From NCBI GenBank assembly GCA_024529925.1, contig JAFEUB010001825.1:62001-126000 (forward strand): a DNA stretch of 64,000 bases, given 5' to 3'. The notes under the pieces are model-generated. The model saw only the letters and a list, made by a program, of their open reading frames with translations. It searched no databases and had not been told where the DNA came from. Positions 31,949 through 41,335 of this stretch are shown here, in pieces. Position 1 is the stretch's first letter. Every line of letters begins with the position of its first letter. The DNA is from Ophthalmolycus amberensis (lineage: Eukaryota; Chordata; Actinopteri; Perciformes; Zoarcidae). Both the position numbers and the translations under genes were made by a program.

Positions 31949-32652
31949 CTGCAAACACACAAAACAACACACAGAGTTTCTTATATCGATACACAATGAA
32001 TCATTATTTTCATCATAAACATGAGTGGCTTTCATTTTGGTTTCATCTTCTTTTGTAAACAGACATTTTGTGAAAATCCTGTCACTGTAAAGACATTTAA
32101 AACCATTGATCAGTATTGATCCAGATTCTTCAGTGGATCAGAAAATAAAATATTATGACTATTAATAAAATATATTGACAAATACCAAATGCTCTGAAAA
32201 AAAGTCAGCATCAGAAATGTTTAAAAAAAATTACTTTAGCAGTTATTTTACAAAAAATTCAAAAAAGGTTTGATTCTTTAAGTGTGATTCAATTAAACTA
32301 TTTTTTAATGATGAACATTGAGTCTCATGAGTATAGTATACATAGTATATTTATCAAGTATAGTAGTATATTCAAGTAACTCTTTGTCTCTTCGTAGTCT
32401 TTTAGTGTCTCTTTGTAGTCTTTAGTGTCTCTTTGTAGTCATTTAGTGTCTCTTTGTAGTTGTGTAGTGGGCGTGGTCTGTGCTCAGCTGCAGGGAAGAG
32501 ATCTGTGGGAGTGGTTCAGGGGAACAGTGCCAGGGTTAATTGGCACAGCTGTAACCGGTTGCTAATTATCACTCATTCCTCTTCAGCAGTAGCAGGCTGG
32601 ACCTCTGGTGGCCGGTGAGACGCAGAGAGGAAGAGGAACACCAGCCCACGAG

Positions 32653-35573
32653 GGTGAATGGGAAAAATAAAATGGTTCCATGGTGGAATGAGGAATGTAA
32701 AAATGCCATTAAAGAAAGAAATCGTGCCTACAGAAAGTTAAGAAGTCTTTTGACCCAAGATAATCTGATCGATTATCAAAGAAAGAGAGCGGTAGTACGT
32801 AAAGTTAATAAGTCATCAAAGAGGAATGCATGGAGGCAATTCTGTTCAGCTATTGGAAGAGAAATAGAGTTACGTGATGTTTGGGCGATGATCAAAAAGA
32901 TGAGTGGGAAAAGAAAATCAATTAAAATTCCAGTTTTGATAGACGGAGAATATCGGGCAATTACAAATGAGGAGAAAGCTGCGTTATTGGGGAAGAAGTT
33001 TGCAAATGTTCATAGCGGAAGTCATTTACATGAGAGGCACAGACAGAGAAAAGAAGAAATTTTAGCAGCACATACAGAAGTTAGAAAGAAAAAGGGCAAT
33101 GAAGGAACACCCCTTGATATGGAGTTTTCAATACAGGAGCTGAAAACAGCGTTGGAGGGAAGTGGGTATACTGCTCCAGGTCAAGACCAACTATGCTACG
33201 CTATGTTTAGACAATTACCAGAAGAAGCCTTGTAAATTATTTGTAAATTGTTTAATATGATTTGGAGGGAAGGTGTAATGCCAAGCAGGTGGAAGAGTGC
33301 TTTGATTCTACCTTTTGGTAAACCTGGTAAAGACCTAGCTAATGCTGGCAATTACAGACCAATAGCACTGACATCTCATTTGTGCAAGTGGATGGAAAAG
33401 ATCATCACGAGCAGATTAACTTATTTTATAGAGCAAAGGGGCTTGCTAAATAAATCGCAGAATGGCTTTCGTAAAGGTAGATCGACACTTGACGCATTGA
33501 TAAAAGTTAGCAACGACGCAGAGAAAGCAATAAGTATGAAGGAGATTATGGCTATAGTCTATTTTGATATAGAGAAAGCATATGACTCCATGTGGAGAGA
33601 GGGCCTATTGATTAAAATGCATAAAATAGGTATTAGTGGAAGGATGTATAACTGGATATTGGATTTTTTGTCTGGTCGATCATTCAAGGTAAAAGTTGGA
33701 GATGCCGTGTCTGAAGAATTTACTATAGTAAATGGGATCCCTCAAGGTAGTGTTATTAGCCCTATATTATTTAATATTATGATAAATGACGTCTTTATGG
33801 ACATTGACAGAGATATTGGCTCCTTGCTATATGCTGATGATGGAGCAATTTGGAAAAGGGGAAGAAATATTCGACATGTGATCAGTAAAATTCAAAAGGC
33901 TATAATCAATGTTGAAAAGTGGTCGTATGACTGGGGGTTTAAGATGTCTGTTGATAAGTCTTGCTACATGCTATTTACCAGAAAGAGAAATATAAGCAAT
34001 ACTCATCTGAAATTATATGGACAAAGTATGGAGAGGGTGACAGAGTTTAAATATTTAGGCTTATGTTTTGATGAAAAATGTTTGTGGAGAACTCATATTA
34101 AGCATATTGAAACTAAATGTAAAAAGGTGCTCAATGTTATGAGAGCAGTTTCTGGACATCAATGGGGAGCAGATAAACGGTCACTAATGGACATCTATAG
34201 GGCTATTATACGAGCATGTATAGATTATGGATGTATGGTTTATGGAACAGCTGCCAAGAGTACATTACAAGCATTAGATAGAATTCAGTTCAGAGCTCTA
34301 AGACTTAGTATAGGTGCAATTAAATCTACCCCAAACAACGCACTTCTGGTAGAAGCTGACGAACTGCCATTAAGCCTAAGACGAGCAAAACTAGCTCTGG
34401 CATATTGGGTGAAGTTAAAGGGATCTGCAGAGGAACTTCCCGTAACAAATGTGCTGTATGAATGCTGGGAATACACCCAAAGTAAAGGCAAAGGGTTTGG
34501 TTGGACAATCAGCGCAATAGCCAAAGAATACGGTTTAACTGGGTTAGAGTATGGGCCCAATGTAATATGGGGAAATGTTCCTCTGTGGATACTACCAGTG
34601 CACAATGTGGATTTAACACTCATAGAAGAGAGGAAGAAATAGATGGAAAGAAAATTGTATGACATTGGACATCAGACTCAAGTATACATCAATAATAATT
34701 ATTATAACTATATGCAGATTTATACAGATGGATCTAAAGATAACGGGAATGGACACGTGGGATCAGGGGTATTCATACCAGAATTTAGTCTGACAATATG
34801 CAAACGAATTAATGACAGATTGTCTGTCTTTACAGCTGAAATTATTGCAATAATCTTGGGACTGCAATGGGTAGAAGAGGTCAGGCCTGAGAGAGTGGTC
34901 ATCTGTTCAGATTCTGCTGCAGCTTTAAACAGCCTGAAGACAAAACAAACAATTAGAGAGGATTTAGTGATGGAAATATCTCTGATAATGTTGAGACTTC
35001 AAAGACTGGGAATTAATGTTCAATTTTGCTGGGTTCCTGCTCATGTAGGTGTGGAGGGCAATGAGAGAGCAGATATGATTGCAAAGAGAGCACTAACACT
35101 AAAAGAAGAGGAGATATTGAAAATTCCTTTTGGAAAGGGGGAAGCTAAAGCATTAATAAGAGGCAGGACGGGAGTTATGGCAGAAGAAGTGGGACAACGA
35201 TAACAAAGGAAGACATTATTATAACATTCAGAAATCCATAAATGTGAAGACATACAAAGGGAAGTATAGAAGAGAGGAGGTCATAATATCAAGGTTAAGG
35301 TTCGGACATACAGGACTTAACTCAACGCTGTATTTAATGGCAAAAATGGACTCAGATAAGTGCACTATTTGTAATGTTACTGAAGACGTGGAGCATGTTA
35401 TCCTGAAATGTCAAAGATACAATTCAGACAGGAACATCTTGAAGCAAAAAATATGTCAGTTGGGACGGAAGTGGAGTTTGGAGGGAGTTCTGGCAGTGGA
35501 CGGAGAATGGCGAGAGTGCTGCAGAGCACTGTTGCGATTTCTTAAAGAAACGGGATTAGACCGTAGGATTTAG
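32653..35573 (+). pseudogene. LINE ORF2: RT, RNase H, CCHC; stops and frameshift
   Basis: The frame begins inside the EN-RT linker (MVPWWNEECKNAIKERNR). RT motifs: NYRPIALTSHLCKWMEK, YFDIEKAYDSMW, NGIPQGSVISPILF and LLYADDGAIW. RNase H: MQIYTDGSKDNG (Asp), FTAEIIAIILGLQ (Glu), VICSDSAAALNSL (Asp) and FCWVPAHVGVEGNERAD (His, Asp), all present. The C-terminal CTICNVTEDVEHVILKC is a CCHC-type motif. In-frame stops lie at 33,233 and 34,640, and a frameshift at about 35,150-35,190, so it is dead. Presence of RNase H places it in the I group. Confidence 0.88.
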
Positions 35574-35697
35574 TTGGAAACAGTGAAGAAAAGGTTACCC
35601 TGAAACTGCACACTCCGGTACAGTAGGTGGCGGTATGCACCTATACAAGTTGGTTGCGACCCGCCAATCAAATTTAAAGAAGAAGAAGAAGAAGAAG
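32653..35697 (+). mobile_element. 5'-truncated I/Nimb-like LINE, copy 1
   Basis: Contains the end of ORF2 (RT, RNase H, CCHC), a 3' tail with GTAGGTGGCGGTATGCACCT and a terminal (GAA)n. It is flanked by a long direct duplication of the host repeat: 50 bp at 32,603-32,652 and 48 bp at 35,698-35,745, with minor differences. The duplication marks a target-primed insertion truncated at its 5' side. Confidence 0.85.
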
Positions 35698-36299
35698 CTC
35701 TGGTGGCCGGTGAGACACAGAGGAAGAGGAACACCAGCCCACGAGAGTCAGACTGATTGATGCACACTGGCCTGTGTGCGCTCCGAGGAGCCGGGCAGGC
35801 AGGAGAGAGCACACGGCAGTGTGAAGTTTTGTTTAAGTTTGTAAATAAAATACTTTTGAGTAAACCTTAACTGCTGAAGACGGTGTGGTGTGTTGAGGAC
35901 CCGCGAGTAACACGGAGTCGGCTACACTGGCACCTGAACCACTCCCACAGATCTCTCCCCTGCAGCCGAGCACAGACCACGCCCACTACCACAGTAGTCT
36001 TTGTGTGTCTCTTTGAGTGACATTTCGCAGGTAAAGGTCAGGGGGGCCCCTGACACTTTGGGCCCCTGGGCCTGTGCCCGGTAGGCCTGTTCAGTAATTC
36101 ATCCAACAGCAGGATGAAGCCAGACAAGTTGTACATTTCATGATTGTAGAGGATGACATGCAGACAACGAGGCAGCTGATGTGAAGTGGAACATATTACC
36201 AGAAAATGTATCACTTTCATGGATCTATACGTAGATAAATCAAATAGAGTTATTGATGAAACATGAAGGTGCTGCACTAGCAGCAGACAGTGAACCCAC

Positions 36300-36474
36300 C
36301 TCAGAGTCTCCAGTCTACAATGTGGACTCTCCAGAAAACCACTCAGCAGCTTCACTCCTGAATCCTTCAGGTTGTTTACGACTCAGATCCAGTTTTCTCA
36401 GATGGGAGGGGTTTGACTTCAGAGCTGAGTCCAGAGAAGAACAGCCTTCCTCTGTGATCTTACAGCATGACAGA
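36300..36474 (-). pseudogene. NLR LRR exon, copy I, frameshifted
   Basis: The exon is 175 bp, one base longer than all other copies. The extra base lies in the variable LDLSxN site (GTTGTTTACGACTCAG in place of GTTGTTTCCACTCAG on the + strand), so residues after LDLS are out of frame. The splice sites are intact. If included in a transcript it would truncate the protein; skipping it keeps the frame. Confidence 0.82.
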
Positions 36475-36953
36475 CTGCAAACACACAAAACAACACACAG
36501 AGTTTCTTATATCGATACACAATGAATCATTATTTTCATCATAAACATGAGTGGCTTTCATTTTGGTTTCATCTTCTTTTGTAAACTGACATTTTGTGAA
36601 AATCCTGTCACTGTAAAGACATTTAAAATCATTGATCAGTACTGATCCAGATTCTTCAGTGGATCAGAAAATAAAATATTATGACTCTTAATGAAATATA
36701 TTGACAAATACCAAATGCTCTGAAAAAAAGTCAGCATCAGAAAAGTTAAAAAAAAATTACTTTAGCAGGTATTTTACAAAAAATTCAAAAAAGGTTTGAT
36801 TCTTTAAGTGTGATTCAATTAAACTATTTTTTAATGATGAACATTGAGTATCATGAGTATAGTATACATAGTATATTTATCAAGTATAGTATAGTATATT
36901 CAAGTAACTCTTTGTCTCTTCGTAGTCATTTAGTGTCTCTTTGTAGTTGTGTA

Positions 36954-37100
36954 GTGGGCGTGGTCTGTGCTCAGCTGCAGGGAAGAGATCTGTGGGAGTG
37001 GTTCAGGGGAACAGTGCCAGGGTTAATTGGCACAGCTGTAACCGGTTGCTAATTATCCCTCATTCCTCTTCAGCAGTAGCAGGCTGGAGCTCTGGTGGCC
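36954..37100. mobile_element. Left half of the inverted-repeat element, copy 2
   Basis: Identical apart from a few bases to 32,467-32,613, and placed at the same point of the cassette intron, after TTTGTAGTTGTGTA. A LINE starts directly after CTCTGGTGGCC. The right half of this copy is absent. Confidence 0.7.
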
Positions 37101-37269
37101 GATAGGGGAAGAGTGAGAGGGGTGGACTTGCGAGGGGAGATCGGAGAGAGAGGACGTCATCAGTGTGCGACGAGACCAGAGAAAGAAAGTTTGTTGCAAA
37201 AGTGGTGGAGTACCAGAAGAGAACAGAATTGTGTGGTTGAGCAACAACTGTACCGTGAATGCAGATATC

Positions 37270-38469
37270 ATGGGTGATAGTTCAGATGGTGAGAATGATA
37301 ATATGGCATGGCAAGAAGCTAACGGAAAGAGGAGAAAGGGGAGCGGTAGTTCAGGCCAGGTTCAGAGTAAAAAAGTGAAGGCTACTAGATCAAGTGTGGG
37401 GAAGGAGGATGACTCAACTGAATGTAAAGTTGTGATTGCGTTTAAGAATGAAGGGGCCCATTATCACCTGTTAAAACTGACAAAGGCAATAGAGAAGGAA
37501 ATAGGAAAGATTAAGTTTGCCAAGTTTTTAAGCAACAGGCGTCTTTTGATCTTTGCTACAGATCAAAGGCAACGAGAGAAGATCCTCGGAGCTGAAACTT
37601 TGAATGGAGAAAGGATCAGCTGTCATATTCCTGGGAGCGTTTCAAAGCTGAGAGGTGTTATACAGGATGTGCCATTGTCAGTGTCCATAGATGAGATAAT
37701 TAAGGAAGTGAAAGGAGGAAAGGTAGTGAAAGCTTCCAGACTGCAAATAAATCGAAATGGAATGAAAACTGATAGCCTATCAGTGCTGCTGGAGTTTGAA
37801 AAGATCTTGTCTAAGAAAATAAGAATAGGATATATGAGCTATGATGTAAAAGAGTTTATTCCAGCTCCTTTAAGATGCTTCAAGTGTCAAAGAATGGGAC
37901 ATACTGCAGGGCAATGTAAGGGTAAGCAGAGATGTGCAAGATGTGGAGGCGAGCATGAATACGGAAAATGTGGTCAAGATGTAAAAATTAAATGTTGTAA
38001 CTGCGGCAGTGAACACAGCGCTGCTTTTGGAGGATGCCCAGTTCAAATACAAGCAAAGGAAGTGCAGAAATATAAAATACTTAATCAAGTGTCTTATGCG
38101 GAAGCAGTTAAAAAAGTGAAGGAAAATGATAAAGTTACACCCAGGGAAAGCCACAGGAATGATATAAGAGAATCTGGGATTAGACAACCTCCTGTGGACC
38201 TTCCCCCTGTCCTAGATCAGAGTCTAACAGAGTTAAATCCATGCATAAAAGAGATAAATGAGGACACGCTAATTGTAGATAAAATCTGTTTCGTGGCCTT
38301 CATCTGCAAAACTATGAATTTGGCAATTCAACAAAAAAGAAAAAGTGACAGAATAAAGACAATTGTAGAGGCAGCCATAGAGATACTGGGGATTAAAGAA
38401 GTTAAGGCTGATCTGATTCACAAGATGTTGAACCCTCCCAACTATGATGTACAGGCTCAGGGTGATTAA
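37270..38469 (+). CDS. LINE ORF1, gag-like RNA-binding protein
   Basis: An open frame of 399 codons from MGDSSDGEND; an upstream in-frame ATG at 37,165 would add 35 residues but lies in the likely 5' UTR. The N-terminus is basic with KR-rich segments. The middle has an RRM-like fold region with a long KxxxxL pattern. Three CCHC knuckles follow at about residues 201-255: CFKCQRMGHTAGQC, CARCGGEHEYGKC and CCNCGSEHSAAFGGC. This is the ORF1 type of I/jockey-group LINEs, which coats LINE RNA. It overlaps the ORF2 frame end-to-start. Confidence 0.82.
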   Translation: MGDSSDGENDNMAWQEANGKRRKGSGSSGQVQSKKVKATRSSVGKEDDSTECKVVIAFKNEGAHYHLLKLTKAIEKEIGKIKFAKFLSNRRLLIFATDQRQREKILGAETLNGERISCHIPGSVSKLRGVIQDVPLSVSIDEIIKEVKGGKVVKASRLQINRNGMKTDSLSVLLEFEKILSKKIRIGYMSYDVKEFIPAPLRCFKCQRMGHTAGQCKGKQRCARCGGEHEYGKCGQDVKIKCCNCGSEHSAAFGGCPVQIQAKEVQKYKILNQVSYAEAVKKVKENDKVTPRESHRNDIRESGIRQPPVDLPPVLDQSLTELNPCIKEINEDTLIVDKICFVAFICKTMNLAIQQKRKSDRIKTIVEAAIEILGIKEVKADLIHKMLNPPNYDVQAQGD

Positions 38470-38476
38470 CCTCATA

Positions 38477-39604
38477 ATGGTGTTGCATATCCTACAATGG
38501 AATGCCAGAAGTCTCATTGCAAATGGGCAAGAATTCAAGAAGGTTGTAGCTGATCTGACAGTTACACCAGATGTTATTTGCATTCAAGAAACTTGGTTAA
38601 AACCTCAATTGGACTTTGTCATTTCAGGATACAGCTCTGTCAGATGTGATAGAATTGGAAAACAAGGTGGAGGGTGTGTAACATTTATCAAGGATAACTT
38701 AGCATATAGAAAGATTAATGTTCCAGAACAGTATGAATGTATTATGATAGAAGTATGTAGTCCAAGAGGAGATATAAAGTTAGTGAACTTCTATAATCCT
38801 TGTAAAAAGCTATCAATGGAAATGTTTCACGAGATATCAGGAAATATTGGAAAAAGAGAAATTTGGTGTGGAGATTTTAATGCTCACAATACATTATGGG
38901 GAAGTGAGGTCACTGATGCCAACGGAGGGGTAGTTGAAGAATTTATAGAGGAGAGATCATTAATTTGTCTTAATGATGGAAGCAGTACCAGGGTAGATGT
39001 TACTCGAAACTCAGTATCCTGCTTAGATCTTACATTAGTCTCAGGAAATATGAGTAATTTGTGTGAATGGAATACAATGAATGAATCTAATATAGGGAGT
39101 GATCACTATCCTATATGGTGCTCATTAAATTGTGGTATCTTTACTCAGAAGGGTAATATAATAGAAAGATGGTGTTTTCCTAAAGCTAACTGGGGAAAAT
39201 TTAAAGAATGTTGTAGGAAGTCATGTGAAGAAATATCTATTGAGAATAATGTGGACAGCTGTTCGAGAGCAGTGACCGCTATGATTATTGGTGCTGCATC
39301 AATATGCATTCCTAAGAGTAAGGTGAATGGGAAAAAGAAAATGGTTCCATGGTGGAATGAGGAATGTAAAAATGCCAGTAAAGAAAGAAACCGTGCCTAC
39401 AGAAAGTTAAGAAGCCTTTTGACTCATGATAATCTGATCGATTATCAAAGAAAGAGAGCGGTAGTACGTAAAGTTATTAAGGCATCAAAGAGGAATGCAT
39501 GGAGGCAATTCTGTTCAGCTATTGGAAGAGAAATAGAGTTATGTGATGTTTGGGCGATGATCAAAAAGATGAGTGGGAAAAATCAATTAAAATCCCAGTT
39601 TTGA
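38477..39604 (+). pseudogene. LINE ORF2 endonuclease, 3'-truncated
   Basis: An APE-type endonuclease: LQWNARSL (Asn), ICIQETWL (Glu), REIWCGDFNAHNTLWG (Asp, Asn), CLDLTLVS (Asp) and GSDHYPIW (Asp-His) are all present in order. The frame then enters the linker (MVPWWNEECKNASKERNR) and ends shortly after MKKMSGK-like sequence at a small frameshift relative to copy 1. The RT and RNase H are missing, so this copy could nick DNA but not copy RNA. Confidence 0.85.
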
Positions 39605-39682
39605 TAGACGGAGAATATCGGGCAAATTAGAGTTATTGATGAAACATGAAGGTGCTGCACTAGCAGCAGACAGTGAACCCAC

Positions 39683-39856
39683 CTCAGAGTCTCCAGTCTA
39701 CAATGTGGACTCTCCAGAAAACCACTCAGCAGCTTCACTCCTGAATCCTTCAGCTTGTTTCCACTCAGATCCAGTTTTCTCAGATGGGAGGGGTTTGACT
39801 TCAGAGCTGAGTCCAGAGAAGAACAGCCTTCCTCTGTGATCTTACAGTCTGACAGA
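39683..39856 (-). CDS. NLR LRR exon, copy J
   Basis: 174 bp, bounded by TTTGCAG and GTGGGT. Encodes LSDCKITEEGCSSLDSALKS and LRKLDLSGNKLKDSGVKLLS. It is the first cassette-type LRR exon after exon 3 in gene order. Its downstream intron is cut by the truncated LINE. Confidence 0.82.
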
Positions 39857-40019
39857 CTGCAAACACACAAAACAACACACAGCGTTTCTTATATCGATAC
39901 ACCATGAATAATTATTTTCATCATAAACATGAGTGGCTTTCATTTTGGTTTCATCTTATTTTGTAAACAGACATTTTGTGAAATGTCCTGTCACTGTAAA
40001 GACATTTAAAATCATCATT

Positions 40020-40474
40020 ACAGTGAAATAAGTTATTCCAGTGTAGTAGATTGCTCTAACAAACTAAAAGCACGACTTAAACCGTCCTGGTTCCCTGAAA
40101 GCAGGTGGGCCAAAGGATGTTCATGTTGGTTGGACAAGTCATCCAACACTTTGATCCCGAGCAGGATAGTGACCAGTTCACCATTCAGTTTACACCATTA
40201 TTTCCAAACGCATATCGATGGCCGAAGAGCAAAACCTCCTATCTGAAAAATGCCTGGATCATTTTGCAGATAGGATATTTGCAATCTTTCCATCATTTGG
40301 TGCAAGTTGGAAGAGGTTCTACAACATGATGCTCTAAATTAAGTTTCAATAAAGGGCGGGATTATTTTAAAACAGACTGAATATGAACAGCCTTCCTTGT
40401 TCTCATCATCCAAAATGAAATCCGGCAATCAGAAAATTCTGCAGATTGGAGGTTTTGTGCTTTGGCCCTCGATA
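40020..40474. other. Intron sequence, unassigned
   Basis: No recognisable coding exon. The 74-codon frame at 40,105-40,329 has no domain I know. The stretch ends at a solo LTR. Confidence 0.35.
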
Positions 40475-40932
40475 TGTTACGTGCCGTGTTGTGTTTGTGC
40501 TCTCCCTCTGTTTTCCCTCTGTCTTCTCGAGTGCCACCCTCTGTCCCGGATGCAAGCTGCAGCGGCTGATTGGACGCGGCTATGGACAATCGCGATCAGC
40601 GTTGGATAAGAGGAGAGGAACTCCTGAAGAACAACCTCTTGGGCAGACCACAGTAGTGAGGCTGTGCGTGTGAGCTGACAACCCTTGGGCAACGCGTAGT
40701 GGTGGAGCTGCGTGTGTGTTGCACCTTTGTTCCAGCCGTGTGGGCTGTTGTGTGTATAGTGTCGCTTTCTTTCTATAAGGAAGTAGTTTTCTTTTGCTGC
40801 CGTGCAAGCAGCTAGCCTTTTTACAATAAATACTCTTTTTGTTAAACCGTCATCATTGCTCAATCTCTTTCCCCGGGAAATAAACACTGTTACTCCCCGT
40901 ATCCCTTAGATGCCAAAAAGGGGAACGTAACA
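40475..40932 (+). mobile_element. Solo LTR, 458 bp
   Basis: Begins TGTTACG and ends CGTAACA, matching terminal inverted repeats. AATAAA occurs at about 40,825, then a T-rich stretch. It lies in the NLR intron between exon 3 and copy J. Flanking bases do not form a clear target duplication, and the family (Gypsy or BEL) is not decided. Confidence 0.65.
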
Positions 40933-41061
40933 GCATATTAGCAGAGGACACTAGCAGACATTGTTATCCCACAGTAACATTTTGGTAACACCACCATGAA
41001 CTTAGTAGATCTGACACTTAGACCACTTCGGCATCTTTGTAGTAAATCACCTGATCCTGAC

Positions 41062-41235
41062 CTGAGAGTTTCAAGTGTACAATGTGGACTCGCCAGTCCA
41101 GCAGAGAGCTGCGTCACTCCTGAGTCCTGCAGGTTGTTTTTACTCAGGTCCAGCTCTTTCAGACTAGAGGACTGGGAGCTGAGGATGGAGGACAGAGCTC
41201 CACAGCTTCTCTGTGAGAGGTTACATCCATTCAGC
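41062..41235 (-). CDS. NLR exon 3, first LRR
   Basis: 174 bp. The acceptor is CCCCTAG|G and the donor CTCAG|GTCAGG. It encodes LNGCNLSQRSCGALSSILSS, LKELDLSKNNLQDSGVTQL and ASPHCTLETL, the standard first LRR after the NACHT exon in fish NLR-C proteins. The phase joins exon 2 (…NKAL) correctly. It is clearly different from the ten cassette-type LRR exons and did not take part in their expansion. Confidence 0.87.
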
Positions 41236-41335
41236 CTAGGGGAGGAACAGGGATTAATACAAACATAATGTTTAATCAAAGTCAAATATCAAACATATTC
41301 AGTAATGGTAATGTATCCGTAGTGTATCCGCATAC

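Larger units (their letters stand above)
32467..35986. mobile_element. Inverted-repeat-bounded repeat, interrupted by a LINE
   Basis: A 54-bp left arm (32,467-32,520) and right arm (35,933-35,986) are inverted copies with about three mismatches. Without the LINE and one target duplication the element is about 430 bp. Its right half holds AATAAA and ends GGCTACA, LTR-like features, so it could be an LTR with an inverted piece of its own start. The class is unresolved. A second copy, left half only, is at 36,954-37,100. Confidence 0.55.
37101..39626 (+). mobile_element. I/Nimb-like LINE with intact 5' end, copy 2
   Basis: Carries the 5' UTR, ORF1 and the endonuclease part of ORF2. It stops in the EN-RT linker at GGGCAA, where NLR cassette J sequence begins (TAGAGTTATTGATG). 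It overlaps the start of copy 1 by about 300 bp (39,324-39,625 against 32,653-32,960). The 3' loss has no tail or target duplication, so it arose by deletion or recombination. Confidence 0.82.

Noticed and set aside
26254..39839. + strand 67-codon frames starting MMKHEGAALAADSEP in each cassette
   Set aside because: They are the reverse strand of the LRR exons; conservation comes from the - strand coding exon.
14808..39870. MCVC start codons in front of each LRR exon
   Set aside because: These codons lie upstream of the TTTGCAG acceptor, in intron sequence; the LRR units are internal exons.
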